Shown: piece after piece, positions 1 to 8,561 of the stretch
Layout of the letters: each line of letters begins with the position of its first letter
Position numbering within the stretch: position 1 is the stretch's first letter
Source of the DNA: Candidatus Peregrinibacteria bacterium
GTDB lineage: Bacteria; Patescibacteriota; Gracilibacteria; UBA1369; LOWO2-01-FULL-3
DNA length: 13,145 nt
Assembly: GCA_016186245.1 (NCBI GenBank)
Contig: JACPLZ010000030.1
Location: 1 to 13,145, forward strand
Reading direction: 5' to 3'
Notes under the pieces: generated by a model
What the model was told of the DNA's origin: nothing
What the model saw: the letters and a program-made list of their open reading frames with translations, nothing else
Database searches by the model: none
Program-made: the position numbers and the translations under genes

Positions 1-626
1 ATCGTATCTATGTATTCAGCTCTGGTCTGTACCCGTTTTCCATCCAGATAGATGAAAGAAAAACCCCATGCCACAAGAATAACAACCAGAAGAATCCCAA
101 AAATCAGACTCATGCGCAGACCATTTTTTCTGGCGAAAATATCGCCTTTTTTGGCCATGCTCGCGCGGAAAATTCCGATTATCGCCAGGGTAAAAGTCGT
201 CAGTGAAATAAGAATAAAAATAACATGAATAAATGTGATAAGACCATTTATGAAAGCGCCCTGATTGATGCCCAGCACACGCGCAATAGTGCTCTGCTGC
301 GCGCCCGCCGTAGCCAAAAATACAAAACCGAGCACGAGGAAGATCAGCAAAATTGCGGCGAAAGCGCCGAGACAGCCTAGGAGAGCCTTGCGTCTTGCCT
401 CCGGATCAACCGGTTTTGGCGGCTCCTGTTTTGCTGTTGGAGCGCTGTCGGTAGGATCGACTTTTGGGGAAGGAGAGGGAGAAGGCTTTGTGGAAGGTTG
501 ATTTGGGTACTTGTTGATAATTGGGGAGGGAGAGGGGTTGCTCGCTTCGCTCGCAACTACTGGAGAGGGAGAAAGGTCGCTACCTTCCTCAAACTCATGT
601 AAATCGGTTGTATTTTTTTTATCCAT
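1..626 (-). CDS. Three-helix membrane protein with Pro/Ser-rich N-terminus, truncated by window edge
   Basis: An open frame runs from ATG 626-624 to the left edge (208 codons, no stop), so the C-terminal part is missing. Residues 1-80 are hydrophilic and disordered, with repeated SPSP motifs ending in a KPVDPEARRK stretch. Three hydrophobic segments follow at about 82-108, 125-153 and 170-193, separated by a short positively charged loop (ASMAKKGDIFARKNG). After helix 3 comes YLDGKRVQTRAEYIDT, which reads like the start of an extracytoplasmic region. The start lies 24 nt downstream of the PKD gene stop on the same strand, so it is probably the last visible gene of that operon. I see no Shine-Dalgarno motif. 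Similar N-termini precede PKD-type surface domains in Peregrinibacteria-like genomes as I remember them, so a second surface protein is the best guess. No function can be assigned from what is visible. Confidence 0.72.
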   Translation of the reverse strand, partial: MDKKNTTDLHEFEEGSDLSPSPVVASEASNPSPSPIINKYPNQPSTKPSPSPSPKVDPTDSAPTAKQEPPKPVDPEARRKALLGCLGAFAAILLIFLVLGFVFLATAGAQQSTIARVLGINQGAFINGLITFIHVIFILISLTTFTLAIIGIFRASMAKKGDIFARKNGLRMSLIFGILLVVILVAWGFSFIYLDGKRVQTRAEYIDT

Positions 627-634
627 ATTGTTGT

Positions 635-648
635 GCGGCTGAAACCGC
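635..648 (-). other. Small GC hairpin in the gap before the left-edge gene
   Basis: GCGG/CCGC (four pairs, 6-nt loop) lies in the 24-nt gap between the PKD gene stop and the next ATG. No T-run follows in the minus direction, so it is not a convincing terminator. It might only affect coupling of the two genes. Confidence 0.25.
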
Positions 649-650
649 TG

Positions 651-3600
651 TTATCTGAATTTAATTTCTACAGTTGTAAAATCTTCATTGCCATTTATAT
701 CGACCACCGTAAGTCTGACGACTATTCTTCCCCATGATCTTTCAAAATTGGTGGTGTAGGTGCCGGGTAAAACCGATTTATGATCTTCTTCATCGTCAGG
801 CTTTCCATTCACATTCGTATCAAAATATATATTTTTATCGAACACATAATAAGCTATCGGGCCTTTAGATTGTGTCGTATCAAATTTTACCTGTCCACGT
901 TCTCCGGACAAATATACTATACCTTCGCTGTCCGGTACAGGTTCACTTTTAATGATCGCCTCCAGACCGGTCGCAGGCGGTAGATCCCCCGCTCTGCCGC
1001 TCAATGTCGGCACAAATAAAATTTCCTGGACAACATCATCCCGATTATTCTGGGTATCAACAACCGTCAATTTCACTTTATACTTGCCCGCTTCACTGTA
1101 CGTGTGCACCGGCTTTGACAATATGGAATCTTCATCATTATCCTTAAGTCCATCGCCGTCCTTATCGGCCGTGATAAATTTTGAATCGGTGTCGAAATCC
1201 CAAATATACTCCTTAATGCTTACCCCTGCGGTACTATCGGCTGCGGAGTTATTGATAAAAACCACCTGATTGTCCTTTATTTCATAAGTAAAAGCGGCAA
1301 CAGGCGGATTAGCCAGCGGAATCTGGATGATATTTGTTACCTCATCGGTATTACCCTGGCTGTCCACAACCGTGAGCTTCACCTTATAGTTTGCCGGTTC
1401 ATAATATGTGAATTCGGGGTCTTTAGCCTGCGAATCAATGTCATTATTTTTGAATCCATCGCCATTTGAATCGACGTTAACAGCCTGCGATTCGGTATCA
1501 AAATCCCATTTGTAGGCAATGATTTTTGCGCCCGCCTGCTCGTCGGCCGTGGAATTATTGATAAATTTCACCTGCATGCCGTTGGTGCCTGGCACTACCT
1601 GGTGCCGGAAATTTGCAACCGGCGGTTTCGCCAAAGAATCCACGGATATCCTCACCGGTTCGGATACGCTCTCGCCGCCTTTGTCATCAATCACCTTTAA
1701 GCGAACCTGATATCCTTCAATATTTTTTGCGGCATAAATATGCTCGACAGTGGATTTGTCAGTCGGCGCATTGTTGTAAAATCCGTCTCCTTCAAAATCC
1801 CAGATGTAAGAAATTATTTTCCCGTCGGGATCGGTGGATTGGCTATAAAAAGCAACCTTGTCGCCCGCGGTATAGGATGTTTTGAACGGACGAATCCTGG
1901 CTTCCGGCATTTCGTTCGGACCGTTTGTAACTGTAACAGTCGAAGTTATGCCTTCTTCAATGGCTTTTGTATTGGAATAAGTAAGCCCGTCAGAGTCTGT
2001 GATTTCCAGTCCGAAACCATAGGTCACTTCTTTGCCTTCTTCACCCTGCGTGCCAATGACAATCTGCGCATTTGGAGCGCCGGTCATTTGCAGACCAAGC
2101 GGCTCATCCGGATCATCCATATCGAAATACCACCATTTATAAAGGACTACTTTGCCATCGTTGTCATGGGCATCATAGGCCTGCATGTTCATGGTAACCG
2201 GCGTAACCAGATTAGTCGGCAATTGCGGAATTCCCTGAACGTATGAGAAAAACGGCGGGACGTTAAAAATACTTATTTTGATTGTATCAGCGTCATTTTT
2301 TGCGGGATTGTCTTTGTCGGCAACTTTTAAAGTTACTTCGTAGTATCCCGGATCAACCGGATTCAGTTCACTGTAGGAATGAACTGCTTTTTTGGTTGAA
2401 GCCTTTTTGGTATCTCCAAAGTCCCAGAAATATTTAAGATCGCGTCCGGTGCCGCCGATATTTCTGGAGTTGCCCGCATCGAATGTGATGATGTCTCTTT
2501 TGCTTACTTTCACGACCTGGGAAAGATCGTCAACCTCCACGTTGTTTACCAATACCGCGATATTGGCCACAGGAGTGTCTCCTCCGCCGATAAAAATTCT
2601 TTTTTGAATGGTATTTTCCTCATTATCTTCATCATAGACTGTAGCCCTTACGAGATATTTCCCGGATTTTGTATATGTGTGACTTGCAGACGCGCCGATA
2701 TCGCCGGTGGCTGTTTCGCCATCGCCAAAATCAATTTCATAAGCGATTGCGTTATCACTCACGATATCAAATTCCACATCGGCCTTGCCGTCCTCGTCAA
2801 AAATATGGGTTGCTTTTGTATCTTTGGAAAACGCGACATCGAGCACATTGGAAACACTGTTAGTCTGCTTTATTTCATGAAACTCGTCTGCGGCCACTTC
2901 ATCAATCACCTTTAAGGCGATTTCATAATCCCCTTTTTCCATAAATTTAACGATCGGTTTTTCCGATTTGGGGCCGTGATTTATTTCATCGATAAATTTC
3001 CATCCGTCCTGTGGACTGATTGTCCATTCATAATCCAGATTTTCCTCGCCGTCAGGGTCAAAACTTGCAGAGGCATCCAACCGGTAAGTCCCCGGCTGTG
3101 CCGTATCCGGAGCGGTAAAAGTAAATGCCGCAACGGGCGGTTTTGATTCAACAGGGTAATCACGGATTTTATATTCGCCTTCATTTTTTGCGTCGTCAGT
3201 AACATGCAAAGTTATGTCGTAATTGAGAGGATATTTGAATGTGTGAGGGAAAGCGCTGATGCTTGAGCCGGATTCTTCCAGAGGATAGGCTTTTTCAACC
3301 TCTGCGCGGATGTTGAAAGGAATATTCTGGCCAGGGCTTGGCTCAATGCGCCAATTGTAATTTACTATTTTGCCAAGATCGGATTTGGAACCGGTTGCAT
3401 CAAAAAGCACCGGCGCGTTAACGGATGCCCCTCCTGGCATGCTTGGTTCTATGGTTGCTGCAACGGACGAAACCGTAAGAGTAAATATTTTTTTGTCTGC
3501 GACCTGGAGTTGATTGAGTACGTTGAGCTCGACTTCATACGTTCCCGGGTTTTTATATTTATGGTCTGCCGTATCGGTAGTAGAAAAATCCGTTGTTTTG

Positions 3601-5237
3601 CCATCTCCAAAATTCCATTTGTATTGAGCCGCTTTTGTTTCCGAGGCATCAAATCTTACACCATTCTCTGCGTCAGATGCGGTAACTGATACATTGCGGC
3701 GGTCTACCTTGAGCGCCCCATTTTCATACTGCATGATAAATTGTGACTTGCCGGCAGTCTGCATTTGCAGGTTTATTTCGGTTGTCGGCGGATTAACTTT
3801 TATTTGAAGGATACTGATGCCAGGTGCGTATTGAGTATAATCATTTGAATGAATTTTTATGGCGGCGCGATAGGTGCCGGATTTATGGAAGATACAGCGT
3901 TTGGATGTGCTGCCGATAAATTCGTCATCCGGAGCATCTTCAAAGTTGCACTTAACCGAACCGTCAAGCGGATCGTCTATCTGCTTTCCAAATGACACGG
4001 CCATTAATTCGGTGGTGTTTTTTTGGCCCGCCAAATCCCATGTTATATTTTCGCCGCGCACACTGCCTCCCGCAGGATCCACGGAGCCCAAAATATCAAA
4101 AATCACCGGCATTGGGGCCGACCCTTCAACCATATTTGCAGTCAATCTCGCCTGCACAAATTTCAGCTGATCGAGTTCCTTAAAAAGTATCGCCTGCTGT
4201 CTCAAGCCATTAACCAATCTCTGTCCGGCTTCCGATACGCTGGAGTCAAGATTCCAGTTTTTAATTCGGTTCAAAAAACCATCACCAGACGGCATTATTC
4301 CTTCTCCGGCTTCAAAAATAAATCCATAGGCGGTAGACCCCATCAGCGCGGTATACGCGGCATTGGCGCTGCTGGCCTCTCCCTGTATCGCTTTTATGTT
4401 CTGAAAAGAAGCAAAAACATCGGCAATTTGCGCCAGAGATTTTTCCAGAATATTGGCATAATCTTCTCCCAACGGTTTGGCTAATTCATAGAGGTCTCCG
4501 CCGATATAATTTGGATGAATCTCAAACCAGTTTTCATAAAGTCCTTTGATATATGAATGGGGGTATCCTTCTGATTCGCATATTTCCTCCTCGGTACTGC
4601 CTATCAATCCTTCACCCAAACTTCTTTCTTCATCAGGATTGCAGATTGTCTCGTTGCCATTTTTGATGGCCATAAAAGTTTCTTCACCGAGATTTTCGAT
4701 TATATCTATATGGCGATCCATCCCGAGAATAAATTCGTTGATTTTGGCTTCAGCAACAGTGAATGGCTGGAGGCGGGATTTAATGACATTAAGTCTGCTT
4801 TTGGTGCTAAAAAGAAAATTTAAAATTTCGTTTTTGCCGGGAAGATTTTCCGGAAGAAGGGATTCAAGAGATGCATCGTTTTTAATATTCTTCAGCTCCG
4901 AGGTGTTTTGCTCAAGATTGGCAAAACCGTTAAAAATTTCCAATCCGAGAGCGCGGATCTGCTCCGATCTTGAATTGAAAGCTCCGGTGGTTGTGCCAGT
5001 AGTGGCGGCGATTCCGCCATTTTCCTGCTCTCCTGATGCCCCCTTTATGACTGTGTTTACAAAGGCATACGACCCCATGACAATAAGCAGACCTATGACA
5101 GCATAAGTGATGGCTTTTTTACCTGTGCCAGCACGTTCATCCTCACCTGCCGCAGTCACATAAAGCACGCCGCCGTAGATCACGATAATAACAGCGATCA
5201 ATCCGAGGAATCCAAGCGCATAATTGACAATCCTCAC
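651..5237 (-). CDS. Giant multi-PKD surface protein with N-terminal pilin-like two-helix module
   Basis: 1528 codons from GTG 5237 to TAA 651. Residues 4-26 and 44-66 are membrane helices joined by a charged loop (TAAGEDERAGTGKKA), the VirB2/TrbC-like module also found in the two upstream genes. Residues ~70-370 are mostly helical. From ~375 to the end come about ten PKD-like beta-sandwich repeats, recognised by WDFGDG-type strands (NFGDGKTTD, IDFGDGETAT, FWDFGDTKK, IWDFEGDGF, KWDFDTES, IWDFDTDS) and by H.Y...G.Y.V.L.V endings. The last two typical repeats, from ~1206 and ~1311, are close duplicates and hold Asp-rich DxDGDG insertions. PKD arrays usually form extracellular stalks for adhesion or protein contacts. 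The GTG is doubtful: no ribosome-binding site precedes it, and the same frame stays open upstream to a UAG at 5282-5280, beyond which lies the expected signal peptide. The real gene is probably 5480-651 with an interrupting stop. Confidence 0.85.
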   Translation of the reverse strand: MRIVNYALGFLGLIAVIIVIYGGVLYVTAAGEDERAGTGKKAITYAVIGLLIVMGSYAFVNTVIKGASGEQENGGIAATTGTTTGAFNSRSEQIRALGLEIFNGFANLEQNTSELKNIKNDASLESLLPENLPGKNEILNFLFSTKSRLNVIKSRLQPFTVAEAKINEFILGMDRHIDIIENLGEETFMAIKNGNETICNPDEERSLGEGLIGSTEEEICESEGYPHSYIKGLYENWFEIHPNYIGGDLYELAKPLGEDYANILEKSLAQIADVFASFQNIKAIQGEASSANAAYTALMGSTAYGFIFEAGEGIMPSGDGFLNRIKNWNLDSSVSEAGQRLVNGLRQQAILFKELDQLKFVQARLTANMVEGSAPMPVIFDILGSVDPAGGSVRGENITWDLAGQKNTTELMAVSFGKQIDDPLDGSVKCNFEDAPDDEFIGSTSKRCIFHKSGTYRAAIKIHSNDYTQYAPGISILQIKVNPPTTEINLQMQTAGKSQFIMQYENGALKVDRRNVSVTASDAENGVRFDASETKAAQYKWNFGDGKTTDFSTTDTADHKYKNPGTYEVELNVLNQLQVADKKIFTLTVSSVAATIEPSMPGGASVNAPVLFDATGSKSDLGKIVNYNWRIEPSPGQNIPFNIRAEVEKAYPLEESGSSISAFPHTFKYPLNYDITLHVTDDAKNEGEYKIRDYPVESKPPVAAFTFTAPDTAQPGTYRLDASASFDPDGEENLDYEWTISPQDGWKFIDEINHGPKSEKPIVKFMEKGDYEIALKVIDEVAADEFHEIKQTNSVSNVLDVAFSKDTKATHIFDEDGKADVEFDIVSDNAIAYEIDFGDGETATGDIGASASHTYTKSGKYLVRATVYDEDNEENTIQKRIFIGGGDTPVANIAVLVNNVEVDDLSQVVKVSKRDIITFDAGNSRNIGGTGRDLKYFWDFGDTKKASTKKAVHSYSELNPVDPGYYEVTLKVADKDNPAKNDADTIKISIFNVPPFFSYVQGIPQLPTNLVTPVTMNMQAYDAHDNDGKVVLYKWWYFDMDDPDEPLGLQMTGAPNAQIVIGTQGEEGKEVTYGFGLEITDSDGLTYSNTKAIEEGITSTVTVTNGPNEMPEARIRPFKTSYTAGDKVAFYSQSTDPDGKIISYIWDFEGDGFYNNAPTDKSTVEHIYAAKNIEGYQVRLKVIDDKGGESVSEPVRISVDSLAKPPVANFRHQVVPGTNGMQVKFINNSTADEQAGAKIIAYKWDFDTESQAVNVDSNGDGFKNNDIDSQAKDPEFTYYEPANYKVKLTVVDSQGNTDEVTNIIQIPLANPPVAAFTYEIKDNQVVFINNSAADSTAGVSIKEYIWDFDTDSKFITADKDGDGLKDNDEDSILSKPVHTYSEAGKYKVKLTVVDTQNNRDDVVQEILFVPTLSGRAGDLPPATGLEAIIKSEPVPDSEGIVYLSGERGQVKFDTTQSKGPIAYYVFDKNIYFDTNVNGKPDDEEDHKSVLPGTYTTNFERSWGRIVVRLTVVDINGNEDFTTVEIKFR

Positions 5238-5279
5238 CGTATATTCGCGGAGGTTGTCCGCAGCAACAAGTGTCCTGTC

Positions 5280-5480
5280 CTAATTGTCCTTGCTGAGTTG
5301 TGAAAGCGCGCCTTCGTACTGGGTAAAAGAGAGACCGGCATCGCCGATACCGAAAATTTCATTTATCTCTTGACCGATGTCACCCAAAATATCCGCATTT
5401 GCCGTATTCAAAAATATTCCAACCATAGTTGAAACGAGGATTGCGGCAGAAATTCTTTTTAGATTTTTGAGGAATGACAT
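5280..5480 (-). CDS. Signal peptide and N-terminal segment of the PKD protein, cut off by an in-frame UAG
   Basis: 66 codons from ATG 5480, ending at TAG 5282-5280. It begins with a typical signal peptide: basic MSFLKNLKR, a hydrophobic core, and likely cleavage after TANA at residue 29. A short mature stretch follows, ending FTQYEGALSQLSKDN. The stop is in exactly the same frame as the 1528-codon ORF downstream (5480 minus 5237 is 243, or 81 codons), and the 14 codons between the stop and the GTG encode sensible sequence (DRTLVAADNLREYT) leading straight into the first pilin helix. I therefore read this as the 5' end of the PKD gene rather than a separate peptide gene. It starts 12 nt after the stop of the upstream pilin gene. 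Alternatives are a genuine small exported peptide, or a sequencing error at the stop. Confidence 0.7.
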   Translation of the reverse strand: MSFLKNLKRISAAILVSTMVGIFLNTANADILGDIGQEINEIFGIGDAGLSFTQYEGALSQLSKDN

Positions 5481-5492
5481 TTTTCCGTGTGA

Positions 5493-6455
5493 TTATAGTC
5501 GAGTCGGCAATGTTTCATCAAGAGTGACAAATGTGTGCACTGCGGCAAAAGCTCCAAGCGCCAATATCAATGCGATTATCGCGCCGAGAAAAATCTTTTT
5601 AGTACTTTCGTTCACCTCTTCATTGCCGCCTGAAACGACATATTTGTAGCCGGCATAAAGCAGCACGACAAAAGCGCTGATCGCAACAAAACTGGAAAGA
5701 TAATTGGTTACGGCGACGATGATCGCACGCCCAACCTGGATGTCAGGCAGAGCTGATCCTTTTTCCGGAAAGATAAATCCGCGCACAATTACCTCGGAGA
5801 GTCCGACTACCGCAAGGCCGCCCGCAGCATAGAGAATATGCTCTTTGGCCTTGGTCAAAGCCTCTTCCTCAGTCTGAAAAATCAAGGTCGTACCTCTTAC
5901 CACTATTACAAGCACAGCCAACGCGCCAAGCATAAAATGCAATATACCAATCATTATGCGGAGAATCTGGGTTGATTCATCGCCGTAAAATTGGGCGCTG
6001 GCGACATCTTCAAAAGCGTCCCCCTGTTCGCCAAACACCATTTTCTTTACAACAATATCAGCGAGCTGGATGACCAGCAGACCTACAATTCCAATCGTAA
6101 GGTGCTGTTTTTGTTCCTTGGCTGTTTCATCGCTCTCGGTAGATACAAGTTTGATTGCTGAAATAATTATCATGATGAATGCGATGCCGCTGGTAAAATA
6201 GCGAAACATATCCAATGCAAAATATACCGGACTGGTGGCCTGCCCGACCCCTGGAAGAATGTCATTGGAATCCGGATGATTGCCGAAATCTGGTTTACTG
6301 CCGCCTTGCACCATCTCCACATATTCTGAAGGAGTAAAGACGCCTTCCGGTTTTGTCGGCGTAGTTTCCTGCGCGGACGCAATACTCATCTGTATCGTCA
6401 AGCCAAGATTGATGAGTAATATAGCGACCGCAAATTTTTTGAGAAAATTTTTCAT
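5493..6455 (-). CDS. Exported three-module VirB2/TrbC-like pilin membrane protein (second in operon)
   Basis: 320 aa. It has an N-terminal signal peptide (cleavage probably after SIASA, ~residue 28), a hydrophilic stretch to ~75, then three copies of the same unit: membrane helix, short charged loop, membrane helix. The loops read KLVSTESDETAKEQKQ, TLIFQTEEEALTKAKE and KYVVSGGNEEVNESTKK. The loop pattern (small residues, then acidic residues, then K.K) is that of type IV secretion pilin-like proteins widespread in Patescibacteria, which normally carry a single module. It starts 6 nt after the stop of the 326-aa homologue and ends 12 nt before the PKD gene, so translation is probably coupled. 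No Shine-Dalgarno is visible; the ATG follows an A-rich run (AAATAAAA). Possible roles are a membrane platform or the stored subunit of a surface fibre. Which of these is not shown by the sequence. Confidence 0.85.
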   Translation of the reverse strand: MKNFLKKFAVAILLINLGLTIQMSIASAQETTPTKPEGVFTPSEYVEMVQGGSKPDFGNHPDSNDILPGVGQATSPVYFALDMFRYFTSGIAFIMIIISAIKLVSTESDETAKEQKQHLTIGIVGLLVIQLADIVVKKMVFGEQGDAFEDVASAQFYGDESTQILRIMIGILHFMLGALAVLVIVVRGTTLIFQTEEEALTKAKEHILYAAGGLAVVGLSEVIVRGFIFPEKGSALPDIQVGRAIIVAVTNYLSSFVAISAFVVLLYAGYKYVVSGGNEEVNESTKKIFLGAIIALILALGAFAAVHTFVTLDETLPTRL

Positions 6456-6461
6456 TTTTAT

Positions 6462-7442
6462 TTAGGTCAAAGCTCCGATGGCGTCGAGTTTGCCGCTAAT
6501 CACCGTGTTAACAATTGCAAAAGCGCCGAAAATTATGAAAATTCCGATTATGGTGCTGACCAAAAGACGTTTTGCTTTTTCCGTACGCTCGTCCTCGCCT
6601 CCGGCAGTTGCGTACATGATTGCCGCTACAATCAGCATAAGGACAGCTATCGGACCGACAAAACTGACTACGAAATTTGTGATTCCCTTTATCTCTTCTA
6701 TCCCTCTTACCACGTCAAATTGCGGATGGACACCGGTGATACCGGAGTATACGTTTCCATTTATTTTATAAAATACTTTGTTGATGAATATATCTCCAAC
6801 GGCTATGACAGCGAGTCCCCCGGCGTTGTACATAAGACTTTTTTTGTATTTGTCACGCTCTTCGTCATCGCCTCCGGTTGTTACCAGTTTTATGCCGGCC
6901 CGGACAAGCATAAGCGTGGCATAGGCGCCAACCGCATATTTTATAAAAGTCACAAAGACTTCAACCTCGCGGTCAAAAAGCCTAAACCTCTTTAGCATTT
7001 CCTGGGGATTTTGGAAGATTGTAGACTCTGTCATATCGAAAATTCTGGCGAATTCGCCGGACATGCTGATAATTACAAAGGCAACAAATGTGTAAACAAA
7101 GCCTTTTTTTGCCGTTGTGATAGTTTCATCGTTATCTCCCTCAGTCACCAGCTTGTAACCAAGAATCGAAAGATAAAGAATGCCAATGACTCCAATGATT
7201 ATTTTGGCGTATGCAAGCACGCGGATAATCAGGAGTTTTACAATTTCCTGACCGGAAATATTGTCCGGAGGTGAAGGAATCTGCGAACTGCCGATAATAT
7301 CCCTGGCCGCATCAGGGATCAATTTATCCGCAAGCGGTCCGGCATTAACGACATTCATCGCATGCACAAAAAACAGCATTAGCGCGGTTACCATAAAAAA
7401 CTGCAAAATTGTCTTCCATACTTTCGCCCGGATTTTTGGCAT
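6462..7442 (-). CDS. Exported three-module VirB2/TrbC-like pilin membrane protein (first in operon)
   Basis: 326 aa, a paralogue of the next gene. A signal peptide or anchor occupies residues 1-34 (ending VVNA). Three two-helix modules follow at roughly 66-130, 160-220 and 250-318. Their loops are KLVTEGDNDETITTAKK, KLVTTGGDDEERDKYKK and ATAGGEDERTEKAKR. The third is almost the same as the single loop of the PKD protein (TAAGEDERAGTGKKA), which ties the three genes together as one family and one system. It is the first gene after a strong promoter; the predicted 5' leader is only about 18 nt and has no Shine-Dalgarno. Single-module relatives are annotated as TrbC/VirB2 or T4SS pilin family. 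No ATPase, prepilin peptidase or other secretion gene is visible nearby, so the assembly machinery is not in this window. Confidence 0.85.
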   Translation of the reverse strand: MPKIRAKVWKTILQFFMVTALMLFFVHAMNVVNAGPLADKLIPDAARDIIGSSQIPSPPDNISGQEIVKLLIIRVLAYAKIIIGVIGILYLSILGYKLVTEGDNDETITTAKKGFVYTFVAFVIISMSGEFARIFDMTESTIFQNPQEMLKRFRLFDREVEVFVTFIKYAVGAYATLMLVRAGIKLVTTGGDDEERDKYKKSLMYNAGGLAVIAVGDIFINKVFYKINGNVYSGITGVHPQFDVVRGIEEIKGITNFVVSFVGPIAVLMLIVAAIMYATAGGEDERTEKAKRLLVSTIIGIFIIFGAFAIVNTVISGKLDAIGALT

Positions 7443-7466
7443 TTTTATATTTGTTTTTATCTGATG

Positions 7467-7495
7467 AGTATACCATTTTCAGGAGATTTTCTCAA
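7467..7495 (-). promoter_or_regulatory. Sigma70 promoter of the pilin/PKD operon
   Basis: Reading the minus strand, TTGAGA (7495-7490) and TATACT (7472-7467) are separated by exactly 17 nt, and TG lies one base before the -10 (extended -10). Transcription should start near 7460, leaving a leader of about 18 nt before ATG 7442. The five downstream ORFs show no comparable promoter in their tiny gaps, so this is probably the operon promoter. Confidence 0.75.
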
Positions 7496-7579
7496 GAGTA
7501 ATGCTGCTGGTGGAAGGAAAATTATCTCACTGCGCCCGCTCACCATTTTGACCATGCCCCACTCGCTGGCGTGCACTAC

Positions 7580-8386
7580 TTACCCTATCTCCCAAACCAG
7601 CAATTGAATCAGATTTTTAATTTGAGGATGAAATTCTTTTGGATATGAAAATGCGTAGATGAAAGATCCGATCCTGGCAGTCAAAAAGGCCGTAGATGTG
7701 CGCTGGGAATCATTCATGAAAAATGAAGCTGAACCGTACTGACCGGTTTCATTCACAATTACTCCCGGATTTTCAGCCGCTCTCTGTTTCAGTATGTCAT
7801 AAATTGTTCCGATTTCCGTCTCAATTCCGACTTTAAAAACATAGACTTTTGCAAATAAAACATTATCCGCACCGATAGTATATTTCTCTATTTCCGTATC
7901 TTTCAAATCGGCGATGTTTATTGTTTTAAACAACAAGCCTTCATGATCTTCTTTTTTCAGATAGGCATCAGCAAAACCGGCGCTCTTTATCTGTTCATCA
8001 CGGAGATAAACGTTGGCAGTCGGCGCCACATAACTTTTATTTACGTTTGAATCTTCAAAATCATTTGTCGCCGGAGTTTTTTCGACATCCGTATCGCCGA
8101 TATCGACATTCGTACCATCATCCTGATCTTCATCATACACAGGCAAAAAATCCAGATCGGAAAGAGTGTCCTCATCAATCACATCGTTATCAATCACGTT
8201 ATTATCAGCTGCAGAATCTTTGCCGGTAAAGCTTCCCAACACATCCGCTCCGAGATAATTTTTTGGAACGGCCGCCAAATCGCCAGGCAAATCAAGCTCC
8301 GGTAAATACCTGTTTACCGCTACTTCCGCAACAACAACTATTACCACAACCGTAAGCAGAATCGTAAAAATCGTAAATTTTTGCAT
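7580..8386 (-). CDS. Single-pass membrane protein with acidic linker and extracytoplasmic C-terminal domain, unknown
   Basis: 268 aa, not recognised. Residues 4-22 form one strongly hydrophobic helix (FTIFTILLTVVVIVVVAEV), a signal anchor with a short basic N-terminus, so the rest is probably outside the membrane. Residues ~45-118 are a low-complexity linker rich in Asp, Asn and Thr (NVIDNDVIDEDTLSDLDF and following). Residues ~120-268 look globular, with alternating beta and alpha pattern (YVFKVGIETEIGTIYDILK, then ASFFMNDSQRTSTAFLTARIGSFIYAFSYP). No catalytic motif or cysteine pair is seen. It is separated from the pilin operon by 137 nt that hold that operon's own promoter, so it is a neighbour rather than an operon member. 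The ATG directly follows GAAAA with no Shine-Dalgarno. Confidence 0.75.
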   Translation of the reverse strand: MQKFTIFTILLTVVVIVVVAEVAVNRYLPELDLPGDLAAVPKNYLGADVLGSFTGKDSAADNNVIDNDVIDEDTLSDLDFLPVYDEDQDDGTNVDIGDTDVEKTPATNDFEDSNVNKSYVAPTANVYLRDEQIKSAGFADAYLKKEDHEGLLFKTINIADLKDTEIEKYTIGADNVLFAKVYVFKVGIETEIGTIYDILKQRAAENPGVIVNETGQYGSASFFMNDSQRTSTAFLTARIGSFIYAFSYPKEFHPQIKNLIQLLVWEIG

Positions 8387-8390
8387 TTTT

Positions 8391-8407
8391 CAGAAATGAA
8401 GTTTCTG
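8391..8407 (-). other. Hairpin just upstream of the 268-aa gene
   Basis: CAGAAA/TTTCTG, six pairs with a 5-nt loop, ends about 5 nt before the ATG at 8386. It would lie in the mRNA leader and could cover the start region. This is structure only; no known element is recognised. Confidence 0.3.
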
Positions 8408-8460
8408 GATACACAGTAAGAAATTTTGTGGGAAAATACAAGTGTTATGCACTCGTATTA

Positions 8461-8469
8461 GTTATAACA
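8461..8469 (-). promoter_or_regulatory. Possible extended -10 promoter for the 268-aa gene
   Basis: On the minus strand TG-T-TATAAC (8469-8461) fits an extended -10 element. There is no good -35 at 16-18 nt. The start would lie near 8454, giving a ~68-nt leader that contains the 8391-8407 hairpin. This is a weak call. Confidence 0.3.
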
Positions 8470-8561
8470 TTTCACAGACCAAGAATTTTTGGAAATTGAT
8501 GCAGTGCAAGGAATCAAGCTATGGAACCTCTGAAAAACCTCCAACCTACTGCAATTTTCAT

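Noticed and set aside
4546..5106. Plus-strand ORF of 186 codons
   Set aside because: It lies antisense inside the PKD gene, has no start signals and a low-complexity composition; a shadow ORF, like the other plus-strand frames in 265-9174.
5280..5282. UAG reassigned to an amino acid
   Set aside because: rplA ends at TAG exactly at the expected uL1 C-terminus, so UAG acts as a stop in this genome; a local mutation, error or readthrough is simpler.
7500..7579. Terminator for the 268-aa gene
   Set aside because: Several short GC complementarities but no stable stem followed by a T-run in the minus direction.
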